A stretch of DNA of 64,000 bases from Flavobacteriaceae bacterium UBA1903 (GCA_002337605.1 DDGL01000014.1:675770-739769), one strand, 5' to 3'. Positions 8,253-17,676 are shown, counted from the first letter of the stretch. The notes: generated from the letters alone by a model not told the origin. Numbers and translations: made by a program.

Positions 8253-9668
8253 TTATTTTTTTAATGAATCACTAGATATAACAAATAATTCAGTATCTAA
8301 TTTATCTCCTACCTCAAGTTGTAAATCGTTAATTCCTGGTAAGGTATGTTGAAATGGGAAAACCAGATAATTCTTTTCCTCGTATCGATACAGATTGCAT
8401 TGTGTCAAGATATCAAAATATCTCACTTTGTCATTTATGATATTCATTTTATCAAAAGCGAGATAGGACAATTCTTCATCCTTAATGAGATAACTTAATT
8501 TTATTTTTAATGTATCTATAGAGTCCTTTTTTGTTTCAAAGATAAGTTCATATAGATCATCTTCCAATTGGTAGATTCCAACCTTAACAATACCTTGTAA
8601 CACTTCGTTTTCATAAGGATTGAATTCCTTCAAGTACAAAACATTCTGCAACTCATTTTCAAAATGTATATACCTATTGGATTTTTCATCAATTCGGTTA
8701 TCTGTATTAAAATTCCATTTGTAATTTCTTTTAATATATTCTGAAAGATATTTAGTTACTATATAGGCTCCTTTTCCGTTTAAATGATTTGGATCTCTAT
8801 AATGTGTTTTATTCAAACCAATAGAATCTTTAATTTTATTAAAATCTAAAAAGGGATATCCTCTAGCACTCAAATAATTTTTGATGCTCATTGTATAGCG
8901 TCTAGAACTAGAGTCATAATCATTAACATATGAGGGAGCATTTACGAATAGAATAGGAATATTTTTATTTGAAAAAACCGAAATAAGATTTTCTATTAAT
9001 GCTTTTTCTTCTTTTGTCAAGTCTTTATATTCTCGTTTAAGATTTCGGTTTTTGTATTTAGCTACGAACGTATTCCATACACCCCTATTGAAACAATTAT
9101 TTTGACTTTGAAACCCTTTAAAATTTTCTTGTCCGTGAAATTTATAAACTCTTCTATTTGCATCATAATCATACAAATTTTTCCACTTTGCGTGGTTTCT
9201 CAATGTTGGCCAGATTAAAAAAGGTACTTCCTCTGCTTTTAAAGTAGATGCAAGTAGTGTCACCTTGTTTAAAGAAGCGGGCAGGTTATCGATAGTTTTT
9301 AGATTGAGACCTAGTGTAATAGAATCACTGAATCCTAAAAAGCTGTTTTTGTAGATGTCGATTATGGCTAGTTTTGGTTGCTTCTTCTCCAAGACATGTG
9401 TTGCAATTAATTGAGTTATTTCAAAACGTTGCGCATGAAAACCGAAGTTTAGAGAGTTTAAGCCCAATTCGGCTTCAATAACCCTTGGGTCATAACTAGA
9501 ATGGGCGTGTGATGAACCAAAAAATGCTACATCTAGCGGGCTTTCGTTGTCTAGATAATCGAGTTTTTTCTCTACCAAACTAGGTTCAATAAAATAAATG
9601 CCTAAGAAATTGAGCGCTAGAACAATAAATCCAATTAAAACTAAAACTTTGGCGGCTAATTTTACCAT
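8253..9668 (-). CDS. Membrane-anchored SGNH/AlgJ-like protein, copy B
   Basis: A 471-residue paralogue of the 6605-7969 product. It has an N-terminal membrane helix (about 7-26), block I FFGSSHAHSSYDPR with Ser53, and block V HYRDPNHLNGKGA with Asp and His near 291 and 294. The motifs TRTDYRDPNHLN (copy A) and NKTHYRDPNHLN (copy B) line up directly, as do LFVNAPDAAYD and LFVNAPSYVND. Both copies share the layout anchor, SGNH domain, C-terminal beta domain. Its ATG abuts the MBOAT stop (TAG then ATG with no gap), so translation is coupled. Probable role: second acyl carrier/transferase of the O-acetylation system, possibly for a different sugar or position. Confidence 0.77.
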   Translation of the reverse strand: MVKLAAKVLVLIGFIVLALNFLGIYFIEPSLVEKKLDYLDNESPLDVAFFGSSHAHSSYDPRVIEAELGLNSLNFGFHAQRFEITQLIATHVLEKKQPKLAIIDIYKNSFLGFSDSITLGLNLKTIDNLPASLNKVTLLASTLKAEEVPFLIWPTLRNHAKWKNLYDYDANRRVYKFHGQENFKGFQSQNNCFNRGVWNTFVAKYKNRNLKREYKDLTKEEKALIENLISVFSNKNIPILFVNAPSYVNDYDSSSRRYTMSIKNYLSARGYPFLDFNKIKDSIGLNKTHYRDPNHLNGKGAYIVTKYLSEYIKRNYKWNFNTDNRIDEKSNRYIHFENELQNVLYLKEFNPYENEVLQGIVKVGIYQLEDDLYELIFETKKDSIDTLKIKLSYLIKDEELSYLAFDKMNIINDKVRYFDILTQCNLYRYEEKNYLVFPFQHTLPGINDLQLEVGDKLDTELFVISSDSLKK

Positions 9669-11132
9669 CTAAAACTGAAAATAAATAAATTCTTTAGGGG
9701 CAGCGTCTCCATACATGCCAAAAATAATAATCACGAAAATTGCAATAATATAGAACGCCCATCGAAGTAAAATAAACTGTTTGTTGAAGATCCGCAACGC
9801 ACCAAATTTATTGTGAAATGCCTCAAAAAGTAATAATAACGCAATAAATACTAATGCGGCTTTAAACTCTGGTGCCTCTAACCCCATTCCGAAAAGCGAT
9901 TTTTTGGAAATGGTTTTAAACTGAAAGCTATTCAGTACTACCGACAGGGAATCGGCAAAAGAATTGGCCCTAAAAAATATCCACGCAAAGCAAACTATTA
10001 CAAAGGTAAAAAGCATCCAGAATAGTTGTCCAACATAGGATTTGCTGAATTTTGCTACCGTTCCTGCTTGTGTCCACGATGTTTCTTTTAGGATTTTTTC
10101 AACCACAATGAATACTCCGTGAACAGCTCCCCAAATGATAAAAGTAATTGCTGCACCATGCCATAGGCCACTTACCAAAAATACGATAAAGAGATTTGCG
10201 TAGGTTCTATAGTTTCCTTTTCTGCTTCCCCCTAACGGAATATAAACGTAATCCCGAAACCAGGTAGATAGTGAAATATGCCAACGGCGCCAAAACTCAG
10301 TTATCGATCTTGAAAAATAAGGGCTCTTAAAGTTTTTCATTAAGTCGAAGCCAAGGGTTCTAGAAATTCCAATAGCTATATCACTATACCCAGAAAAATC
10401 ACAATAAATTTGAAACGCAAAAAACACTGTTGCTATTATCAACTCATGTCCTGAATAATCTCCAGGGTTATTATACACCTGGTTCACTAAAATAGCAACC
10501 CGATCTGCAATTACCATTTTTTTGAAGAGTCCGAATAAAGCCAATAGTAAGCCACTTTTTACTCTATCATAATCGAAGTCATATTTTTTATAAAACTGTG
10601 GAAGAAGATGCGATGCCCGTTCTATTGGCCCTGCTACCAACTGCGGAAAAAACGCCACAAAAGTGAAAAACGGAAGCCATTCTTTTACAGGCTTTAGACG
10701 CCCTCTGTAAATATCGATCGTATAGCTTAAAGTTTGGAACGTATAAAAGCTTATACCAACAGGAAGAATAATGTTTAATGCAAATGAATCCAGACTTCCT
10801 CCCAAGAAATTAAAAGAATTAATAAACGAGTCTATAAAGAAGTTGGCATACTTAAAATAGGCCAATAGTCCTAAATTGGTCACTAAGCTAACAATAAGCA
10901 GTGTTCGCTTTGCACTTTTTGTTTTGGCCCTTTCTATTTGTCCTCCTACCACAAAATCTACAACGGAACTAAATATAATCAAGAAAAGAAATCTCCAATC
11001 CCACCAGGCATAGAACACATAGCTTGAAAGTAATAGAAAAACATTCCGAAGCGTAAGCTTTTTATGCACCACCCAATACAAAACAAAGAAAATTGGGAAG
11101 AAAACTGCAAAATCAAAAGAATTGAAAAGCAT
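9669..11132 (-). CDS. MBOAT O-acyltransferase, AlgI-like
   Basis: A 487-residue multispanning inner-membrane protein. The N-terminus MLFNSFDFAVFFPIFFVLYW is the standard opening of AlgI/DltB-type proteins; GISFYTFQTLSYTIDIYRG and FFPQLVAGPIERASHLLPQ are family blocks, and the active-site His lies in SGLWHGAA near residue 325. AlgI-type MBOATs take an acyl group, usually acetyl, from a cytoplasmic donor and pass it across the membrane to an SGNH partner that acetylates a polysaccharide. The two partners are encoded immediately downstream, first with zero spacing. The full family length is present. Acetate as the group is inferred from the family. Confidence 0.93.
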   Translation of the reverse strand: MLFNSFDFAVFFPIFFVLYWVVHKKLTLRNVFLLLSSYVFYAWWDWRFLFLIIFSSVVDFVVGGQIERAKTKSAKRTLLIVSLVTNLGLLAYFKYANFFIDSFINSFNFLGGSLDSFALNIILPVGISFYTFQTLSYTIDIYRGRLKPVKEWLPFFTFVAFFPQLVAGPIERASHLLPQFYKKYDFDYDRVKSGLLLALFGLFKKMVIADRVAILVNQVYNNPGDYSGHELIIATVFFAFQIYCDFSGYSDIAIGISRTLGFDLMKNFKSPYFSRSITEFWRRWHISLSTWFRDYVYIPLGGSRKGNYRTYANLFIVFLVSGLWHGAAITFIIWGAVHGVFIVVEKILKETSWTQAGTVAKFSKSYVGQLFWMLFTFVIVCFAWIFFRANSFADSLSVVLNSFQFKTISKKSLFGMGLEAPEFKAALVFIALLLLFEAFHNKFGALRIFNKQFILLRWAFYIIAIFVIIIFGMYGDAAPKEFIYFQF

Positions 11133-11147
11133 ACTGTATAGAATCTA

Positions 11148-12017
11148 TTATTTTTCAGTTTGTAAAGAGTCTACATCCGTCATTGGTGGAAAATACCCAA
11201 TACGTCTTGTGACCATATCAAAATCATCATAATAAATATGTCTTTTATGAGTATGCCCTTTGGACCAATAGAGTCCCATTTTATAGTAGTTTGGTATTTT
11301 ATGATACATATTCGTAGCACTAACTTTGCATTGTGAGACACCTTCCAGCTCAAAACATGTGTCATCAATGGATGCTTTTACGTATCCATTTTCATAAATA
11401 CTCCAAAAAATTTCAGTTTTCAATGTGTACCATTTATTAGGCTCTAATTTGTGGGGCCATTTTACGATCGTCATTTCGTTTACATTGCCCATTTTTACTC
11501 CAGAATGCAGTTTCATAAAAAATTCTCCTTCAGGATTGTGTTCAATATACATTGCATAGGGAGGGCGTACTTTAATTTTTTTTGTAGCCCAGGTAAAGCC
11601 AGGGTATGGGTCATCATGCCATTGATTCAAAACAATACTTCCTGCTTTTTCCTCTTTCTCGAAAAAAGACTCTGGAAGCATAAATCTATACGAATATTTA
11701 GTAAGATAGCCCAAAGAATCGTGCGATCTAAAGACAATCTCATTTCTATATCCTCCCGCCACCTTATCGCCTGGTTCAATCGCAATTTTCATTACTTTGT
11801 TGCCTGGGTCGAGAGGGTCGGGGACTAATTGTAAGCGATCTGGGTGGGTTATTTGTTGCGTTTTCCAAAAAGGAGCTATCGTATCTCCTTCAAAAGAATC
11901 CTCATACACTCTCTTATGTTCTTTTGAAATAGAAATGTTTCCTGCTTCTTTATTTTCTGAACAAGAAAAAATTAAAGACAAGACTATTAAGCTTACTATA
12001 CTTCTAAATATACGCAT
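11148..12017 (-). CDS. Heparin-lyase-I-like polysaccharide lyase, lipoprotein
   Basis: A 289-residue lipoprotein: MRIFRSIVSLIVLSLIFSCS places the lipidated Cys at 19. The mature part fits the jelly-roll polysaccharide lyase family (Pfam Polysacc_lyase, CAZy PL13/PL20-like): an opening block with YEDSFEG, a GGYRNEIVF strand, SIVLNQWHDDPYPG, a WYTLKTEIFW block and a closing YYDDFDM. Such enzymes cleave uronic-acid-containing glycans by beta elimination. The gene sits 4 bp after wecC, whose product makes a uronic acid sugar nucleotide, so the lyase may trim the very polymer made by the locus, as AlgL does for alginate. Catalytic residues cannot be assigned from sequence alone. Confidence 0.75.
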   Translation of the reverse strand: MRIFRSIVSLIVLSLIFSCSENKEAGNISISKEHKRVYEDSFEGDTIAPFWKTQQITHPDRLQLVPDPLDPGNKVMKIAIEPGDKVAGGYRNEIVFRSHDSLGYLTKYSYRFMLPESFFEKEEKAGSIVLNQWHDDPYPGFTWATKKIKVRPPYAMYIEHNPEGEFFMKLHSGVKMGNVNEMTIVKWPHKLEPNKWYTLKTEIFWSIYENGYVKASIDDTCFELEGVSQCKVSATNMYHKIPNYYKMGLYWSKGHTHKRHIYYDDFDMVTRRIGYFPPMTDVDSLQTEK

Positions 12018-12021
12018 TGTA

Positions 12022-13230
12022 TTACTTTTTCAACCCCACAAAATCTATCACAATTTTGTTTTGGGGAATGATTACATTTTTAAATTCATTATGTGCCACT
12101 AAAAACACTACAATATCTGCTTTTTCGATAGCACCTGGAATACCGTGAAGTGCCATGGTGTCTTCGCTTTCAATATTAGGTTCTACACGCAACACATTGA
12201 AATTTGCTTTTTCTAAACTTTCGGTTAAATACAAGGCCGGAGATTCTCTTAAGTCGTCAATATCAGGTTTAAAAGCGAGTCCCATACAGGCAATGACAGC
12301 GTCTCTATTATTATCAACCTTAAACTGAAGTGCAGTATTTTTCACTTTTTCTATCGCCCATTCGGTCTTAAAGTTATTAACTTCTCGAGCTTTACGAATT
12401 ACCTGGCTCTCCTCTGGGAATTCTGATACGATAAACCAAGGGTCTACCGCAATACAGTGCCCACCAACACCTGTTCCCGGGCGTAAAATATTTACACGCG
12501 GGTGCTTGTTTGCCAAAGCGATCATGTCCCAAACGTTAATCCCTGCCTTGTCACAAATAATACTTAACTCGTTTGCGAAAGCAATCTGGTTATCGCGGGA
12601 AGCATTTTCCACCAGTTTTACCATTTCGGCAGTTTTGGCATTTGTTGGGTGTAATTCGCCCACCACAAAGTGTTTGTAGAATGAAATTGCCTTTTGTGTG
12701 GACGCTTCGTCTATCCCGCCAATAGCACGATCGTTATGTTTCAACTCGTGCAAAATATTCCCTGGCAACACACGTTCCGGGCAATAGGCAATGTATATTT
12801 TACCTTTTAGTTCAGGTCTTTCAGCAAAAATTAAATGCTGTAACTTCTCAGTAGTCCCAACAGGACTTGTAGATTCTAAAATCACCAAGGCACCCTCGTG
12901 CAACGTTGGAATAATATTTCTTGCAGCGGAACTCACATAAGAAATATCAGGCACGTGATCTCCTTTAAAAGGTGTGGGTACCGCAATCAAATATACGTCG
13001 GCGGTGACAGGGGCTGTTGCAGCTTTTAAATTCCCTTTGCTTACCACGTGATGCACCAAACCGTCGAGATCTGGCTCCACAATATGAATTTTACCCTGGT
13101 TAATGGTTTCAACTACTTCTTCCCGAATGTCTACTCCGGTAACCTGTAAGCCTCTACTTGAAATTAATGCCGCTGTTGGCAGGCCAATATAGCCCAATCC
13201 CATCATCACCACACTCGGTTTATGCTCCAT
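12022..13230 (-). CDS. wecC: UDP-N-acetyl-D-mannosamine dehydrogenase
   Basis: A 402-residue nucleotide-sugar dehydrogenase that oxidises UDP-ManNAc with two NAD+ to UDP-ManNAcA. The N-terminal Rossmann site is VVMMGLGYIGLPTAALISS; the central domain has CPERVLPG and the lysine loop KLVENASRDNQIAF; the catalytic Cys is in GTGVGGHCIAVDP near residue 259; the C-terminal domain has GLAFKPDIDDLRESP. The WecC-type spacing and its position 1 bp downstream of wecB identify the substrate as UDP-ManNAc rather than UDP-glucose. ManNAcA is thus a likely component of the glycan. Confidence 0.93.
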   Translation of the reverse strand: MEHKPSVVMMGLGYIGLPTAALISSRGLQVTGVDIREEVVETINQGKIHIVEPDLDGLVHHVVSKGNLKAATAPVTADVYLIAVPTPFKGDHVPDISYVSSAARNIIPTLHEGALVILESTSPVGTTEKLQHLIFAERPELKGKIYIAYCPERVLPGNILHELKHNDRAIGGIDEASTQKAISFYKHFVVGELHPTNAKTAEMVKLVENASRDNQIAFANELSIICDKAGINVWDMIALANKHPRVNILRPGTGVGGHCIAVDPWFIVSEFPEESQVIRKAREVNNFKTEWAIEKVKNTALQFKVDNNRDAVIACMGLAFKPDIDDLRESPALYLTESLEKANFNVLRVEPNIESEDTMALHGIPGAIEKADIVVFLVAHNEFKNVIIPQNKIVIDFVGLKK

Positions 13231-13231
13231 C

Positions 13232-14356
13232 TTATAATGCTTTTATATAGTTTACAATGCGGTTGGCCGATTTCCCATCGCCGTACGGATTGTGTAACTG
13301 ACTCATGTTTTTATAGTACGAACTGTTTTCCAGCAATTCTTTAGTTTTTGCTACTATTTTTTTAGTATCTGTTCCAACCAAGAGCACAGTACCTTCTTCC
13401 ACAGCTTCCGGTCTTTCGGTAGTAGTTCTTGTTACCAAAACAGGTTTACCCAAACTTGGAGCCTCTTCCTGAATTCCCCCACTATCGGTAATGATCAGGT
13501 AACTTTTCTCCATAAGCCAGATAAATGCCGGATACGCTAATGGCGGTACCAGTAGTATATTTTCGACACCAGCTAACAACTCATGTACAGGCCCTTTTAC
13601 ATTAGGGTTTAGGTGTACAGGGTAAATTATCTGCGTTTCAGGATGTTCCTGAGCTATCGTTTTTAATGCTGAACAAATATTCAACAAACCTTCCCCATGG
13701 TTTTCACGTCTGTGACCTGTTACTAAGAGTATTTTTTTTGAAGTCTCTATTGTTGCTGAAAGCATTTCAATTTCAGCATCATTGTAGTCTTTTGCTGTTA
13801 CCTTTTTAATTCCGAAGAGCAACGCATCAATCACCGTATTTCCTGTGACCAAAATAGTGTCTTCCTTCGTGTTTTCTTTTAACAGGTTTTCTTTTGAAAG
13901 CTTTGTAGGCGCAAAATGATAGTCTGCAATACGCCCGGTAAGCTGGCGGTTAAATTCTTCCGGAAACGGATACTGCCTGTTAAAGGTTCGTAAGCCTGCT
14001 TCTACGTGGCATACTTTGGCGCCTGCATAAAACCCTGCAATTCCAACAGCCATAGAGGTTGTGGTGTCGCCGTGAACATATACATAATCCGGCTGTACAT
14101 CTTCCAGCACCTCCTTCATACCTTCAATAATGGTGGCAGTGAGGCTATATAGATTCTGATTAGGTTTCATAACGTTCAAATCGAAATCTGGGACAATTTC
14201 AAAAAAGTCCAGAACCTGATCCAACATCTCACGGTGCTGGGCCGTGACACATACCTTGGTCTCAAAATGGTCATCTTGAAGAAAAGCTGTCACCAGCGGA
14301 GCCATTTTGATAGCCTCTGGACGTGTTCCAAATACAATTAGATTTTTCTTTTTCAT
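13232..14356 (-). CDS. wecB: UDP-N-acetylglucosamine 2-epimerase (non-hydrolysing)
   Basis: A 374-residue GT-B-fold epimerase converting UDP-GlcNAc to UDP-ManNAc. It opens with VFGTRPEAIKMAPLV and contains VHGDTTTSMA, HVEAGLRT, PEEFNRQLTGRIADYHFAPT, TGHRRENHG and ITDSGGIQEEAPSLGKP, all standard for WecB. The length is normal. It feeds the WecC enzyme encoded just downstream. If a free ManNAc is needed for the NeuB enzymes, another enzyme must supply it, since this class does not hydrolyse UDP. Confidence 0.94.
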   Translation of the reverse strand: MKKKNLIVFGTRPEAIKMAPLVTAFLQDDHFETKVCVTAQHREMLDQVLDFFEIVPDFDLNVMKPNQNLYSLTATIIEGMKEVLEDVQPDYVYVHGDTTTSMAVGIAGFYAGAKVCHVEAGLRTFNRQYPFPEEFNRQLTGRIADYHFAPTKLSKENLLKENTKEDTILVTGNTVIDALLFGIKKVTAKDYNDAEIEMLSATIETSKKILLVTGHRRENHGEGLLNICSALKTIAQEHPETQIIYPVHLNPNVKGPVHELLAGVENILLVPPLAYPAFIWLMEKSYLIITDSGGIQEEAPSLGKPVLVTRTTTERPEAVEEGTVLLVGTDTKKIVAKTKELLENSSYYKNMSQLHNPYGDGKSANRIVNYIKAL

Positions 14357-14375
14357 TTCAGGTAGGACCTTATTT

Positions 14376-15350
14376 TTAAGAGTTCTGTCTTGCTACATCT
14401 CTCAAATAAAGGTAGACATACCTTATGTAGGCCAACAAGAAGAAAATAAACACTAAAACAAAAGGATAGATAATGTGCTTTTTCTGCAAGAACCTACCCT
14501 GCGCATCTCTGGTTCTGATTTCATGCACAGGTTTTAAAATTTCATCGCTTAGTACTTTTTCGTTTTTAAGTTTTTCATTTCTATCCTGGATAATTAATTT
14601 AAACTCCAGTAAGCTTAAACTATTTAGATCGAAAGGAGAATTGGCATTGTTTGTTGTAGCAGCACCTTCTTTGGTAATGGCATAGCTCCTCATAACCCCG
14701 TCAATAAGATCTAAGCTCGTTGTATTGTGAGCAATTTGCTCGTCCATGTTCTTAAGCGCCTCCTGCTTAAATGGTGCAAGTTGAGGGTCATTATTTATAT
14801 AATCGAAGAATTTCTCTACATCTGCTGGGGTTGCAGAGGATGTAAGTGAAAAGTCAAACTCAAAATAGTTATATTTTCTTTCAAGCACATCGGTTAAAGA
14901 TTCTTCTTCGTCAAACTCCATGTACCTAACAATCATTTCTAAACCACGCTCATTGATCTGGTATTCTTCTAATATATCTTTGAAATCTACGATGGGAAGG
15001 GCCTCGACCGTTTTTATCTGTGGATTCCACCTGTTAAAACCAAGGTTTGTAAAAAATGTTGAGTCTTTAGTTGCAGATTTAGAGTTGTAAAGATCTAATG
15101 CTGTCATTACATAAGGTTGTAAATCGTAGTTAACACGAGCTATGACCGTGGCCTTTCTTGCTGGCTTACTATCCTTAATTTGGTAATATCCTAGACCAAA
15201 ACCAATAATGATTAAAGCCAAAATGACAAACCAAAACTTTAAGGCAAAGCTTATTGCCTTAAATAATAGGACAACCCAGCCTTTAATGATCTCCTTAATT
15301 TTTTTGATGACGTACACCAAATCTACTTCGTCGTTATGCTCTTGTGCCAT
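14376..15350 (-). CDS. Wzz-like chain-length/regulatory inner-membrane protein
   Basis: A 324-residue protein with a soluble N-terminus (MAQEHNDEVDLVYVIKKIKE), a first membrane helix at about 38-56, a periplasmic domain of roughly 240 residues with charged helices, and a second helix near 295-314 followed by a short tail. The two-helix, large-periplasmic-loop plan and an N-terminus beginning E-V-D-L-x-x-x are those of Wzz/polysaccharide co-polymerase proteins that set chain length. I do not see the classical proline-rich motif near the second helix. It is placed between the rhamnose genes and wecB with 9 and 19 bp gaps. Confidence 0.7.
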   Translation of the reverse strand: MAQEHNDEVDLVYVIKKIKEIIKGWVVLLFKAISFALKFWFVILALIIIGFGLGYYQIKDSKPARKATVIARVNYDLQPYVMTALDLYNSKSATKDSTFFTNLGFNRWNPQIKTVEALPIVDFKDILEEYQINERGLEMIVRYMEFDEEESLTDVLERKYNYFEFDFSLTSSATPADVEKFFDYINNDPQLAPFKQEALKNMDEQIAHNTTSLDLIDGVMRSYAITKEGAATTNNANSPFDLNSLSLLEFKLIIQDRNEKLKNEKVLSDEILKPVHEIRTRDAQGRFLQKKHIIYPFVLVFIFFLLAYIRYVYLYLRDVARQNS

Positions 15351-15359
15351 AATTTTATA

Positions 15360-16220
15360 TTACGTTGTTTCCAAAATTGACATGACAGACCGTAAACGCT
15401 CTTTCCAGTCTTTAGTTTCTATCCCTAACACTTTTATCGCCTTGCCAGTATCTAACACACTGTTCTTTGGCCGTTTTGCAAAAGTAGGATAATGCTCGGT
15501 TTTTGCAAGGTTTGTCGTGGTTAATTGTGAATGTTGTGTTAAAATTTCGTGTGCAAAATCGTACCATGTGGCTTTCCCCTCATTACTGAAATGATACACC
15601 CCAAATTCCTGTCTGTTTTTTTTGATTAATGCTACCGTTACGGCAGCCAGGTCATTCGCGTTAGTAGGTGCTCCCGTTTGTTCGGTAGTAATGGACAATG
15701 GGTTGCCTGCCTTTGCATGTTTTAAAATCGTTTTTAAAAAATTATGCCCATATTGACTATATACCCATGAAGTCCGTAAAATAAAATGCTGTGCACAAGC
15801 TTCCTGAACATACTGCTCGCCTTTTAATTTTGACGCACCGTAGACATTTATTGGATCGGTTGCATCTGTTTCGGTATAAGGACTTTCTTTTTCTCCATTA
15901 AACACATAATCTGTAGAAATATGGATAAGAATTATACTGTTCGTTGCGCAAGCTTCAGCTAGGTTTTTAGCTCCTTCAGCATTAATCCTGAAAGCATTTT
16001 CTGCATCTTTTTCTGCCTGCTCTACATTGGTATAGGCAGCGGCATTGATGCAATAGTCAAAATTTTTATTGCTGAAATAATCCTGAACCAGTTGCTTGTT
16101 AGAGATGTCAAAAACCTCCTTAGTTGTAAAAACAAATGAAAGTCCCTCGCAGGTAGGCGCTATATCCCGAATACAGCTTCCTAATTGTCCGTTTGCGCCT
16201 GTTACCAATATCGTTGTCAT
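15360..16220 (-). CDS. rfbD: dTDP-4-dehydrorhamnose reductase
   Basis: A 286-residue short-chain dehydrogenase performing the last step to dTDP-L-rhamnose. The NAD(P)H site is VTGANGQLGSCI, followed by NAAAYTNVEQAE, the catalytic STDYVFNG and YGASKLKGE (Tyr-x-x-x-Lys), and the RfbD-type RTSWVYSQYGHNFLKTIL. It overlaps rfbC by 4 bp (ATGA), so the two are translationally coupled. Confidence 0.94.
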   Translation of the reverse strand: MTTILVTGANGQLGSCIRDIAPTCEGLSFVFTTKEVFDISNKQLVQDYFSNKNFDYCINAAAYTNVEQAEKDAENAFRINAEGAKNLAEACATNSIILIHISTDYVFNGEKESPYTETDATDPINVYGASKLKGEQYVQEACAQHFILRTSWVYSQYGHNFLKTILKHAKAGNPLSITTEQTGAPTNANDLAAVTVALIKKNRQEFGVYHFSNEGKATWYDFAHEILTQHSQLTTTNLAKTEHYPTFAKRPKNSVLDTGKAIKVLGIETKDWKERLRSVMSILETT

Positions 16221-16762
16221 GCAGTAGCTTCCTTAAAAGTGGGAAGTTGAAGGTCTTTTTCTGAAATAATAAATGCTTCTTCGGGAAGATGCCAATCTAG
16301 CGCCAGGGTTGCGTCATTATAGATAATACCTCCTTCTGAAGACGCATCGTAATAATTATCACACTTATACCCAAAAACCGAAGTTTCTGATAATGTGATG
16401 AATCCGTGCGCAAATCCTCGGGGCACAAATAGTTGTTTTCTATTTTCGGCAGATAATTCTAACGAAAAAGACTTCCCGAATGTTTCAGAGTCCTTCCGAA
16501 GATCTACCACAACATCCAAAATTCTACCCTGTATGGCGCGCACCAATTTTGCCTGAGCCATTTTTCCCACCTGATAGTGCAAGCCTCGTAACACGCCTTT
16601 TTTGGACGAACTCTGATTATCCTGAACAAAATCTAAAGTTAAGCCTGTCACTTTTTGAAAGGTTTGCTGATTATATGTTTCACAAAAAACACCACGCGCA
16701 TCTTCAAAAACGCGCGGAATGAGTATAAAACAGTCTTTTAACGGGGTTTGTTGTAGTTCCAA
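16217..16762 (-). CDS. rfbC: dTDP-4-dehydrorhamnose 3,5-epimerase
   Basis: A 181-residue cupin-fold epimerase. Key blocks are DARGVFCETYN, VQDNQSSSKKGVLRGLHYQ (with the catalytic His), LFVPRGFAHGF, and the active-site Tyr region YKCDNYYDASSEGG. Length is standard. It converts the 4-keto-6-deoxyglucose intermediate to the L-configuration. The gene follows rfbA by 5 bp. Confidence 0.95.
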   Translation of the reverse strand: MELQQTPLKDCFILIPRVFEDARGVFCETYNQQTFQKVTGLTLDFVQDNQSSSKKGVLRGLHYQVGKMAQAKLVRAIQGRILDVVVDLRKDSETFGKSFSLELSAENRKQLFVPRGFAHGFITLSETSVFGYKCDNYYDASSEGGIIYNDATLALDWHLPEEAFIISEKDLQLPTFKEATA

Positions 16763-16767
16763 AATGG

Positions 16768-17622
16768 TTATAAATCTAATAAAGGTTTTCCATAGCCGCT
16801 TTTGAGCAAAGGTTCGGCAAGGTTTTTTAATTGTTCTTTGGTAATGTATCCCATCTCATAGGCGGCTTCTTCAATAGCACCTATCTTTAATCCCTGACGC
16901 TCTTCAATAACCTCAACAAATTGTCCTGCCTGCATTAAAGAAGCAAAGGTTCCTGTGTCTAACCAGGCGGTTCCCTTATCTAAAATACTTACGTTTAATT
17001 TTCCTTGTGTAAGGTATTCGTTATTTACATCAGTAATTTCCAATTCTCCACGATGGCTGGGCTGTATGTTCGCCGCAATGTCCACTACGCTGTTATCATA
17101 AAAATAAATTCCTGGAACGGCGTAGTTTGATTTCGGGTTTTTAGGTTTTTCTTCAATAGAGAGTGCTTTTCCTTCTTCGTCAAACTCCACCACCCCATAG
17201 CGCTCTGGGTCATGCACGTGGTATGCATATATGATACCGCCTTCAGGATTGTTATTTTGCTGTAACAGTTCCTTTAATCCAGAACCATAAAAAATGTTAT
17301 CCCCTAAAATTAACGCTACTTTTTCATCGCCAATAAAATCTTTTCCAATAATAAAAGCTTCTGCCAGCCCATTAGGCTGCGCTTGCTCTGCATACTGAAA
17401 ATCGCACCCCAGGCTTTTACCATCCCCCAGCAACTTTTTAAACAACGGTAGGTCTTGTGGTGTAGAAATAATCAAAATTTCTTTGATCCCCGCATACATA
17501 AGGGTTGATAGCGGATAATAAATCATGGGCTTGTCGTATACCGGCATCAACTGTTTGCTCACGGCAAGTGTGATGGGGTGCAGACGTGTTCCTGAGCCTC
17601 CTGCTAAAATGATTCCTTTCAT
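16768..17622 (-). CDS. rfbA: Glucose-1-phosphate thymidylyltransferase
   Basis: A 284-residue nucleotidyltransferase that forms dTDP-glucose. It begins MKGIILAGGSGTRLHPITLA (nucleotide-binding loop) and has KPMIYYPLSTLMYAGI, LILGDNIFYG with the metal-binding Asp, and ERYGVVEFDEEGKALSIEEKP. The full RfbA length is present. A 54-bp gap without an obvious terminator separates it from rfbB. Confidence 0.96.
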   Translation of the reverse strand: MKGIILAGGSGTRLHPITLAVSKQLMPVYDKPMIYYPLSTLMYAGIKEILIISTPQDLPLFKKLLGDGKSLGCDFQYAEQAQPNGLAEAFIIGKDFIGDEKVALILGDNIFYGSGLKELLQQNNNPEGGIIYAYHVHDPERYGVVEFDEEGKALSIEEKPKNPKSNYAVPGIYFYDNSVVDIAANIQPSHRGELEITDVNNEYLTQGKLNVSILDKGTAWLDTGTFASLMQAGQFVEVIEERQGLKIGAIEEAAYEMGYITKEQLKNLAEPLLKSGYGKPLLDL

Positions 17623-17676
17623 AAGTGTAAAATGCCTTAAGTTACTAGTATTCTATTTTCATTCGTCATTCAAAAT

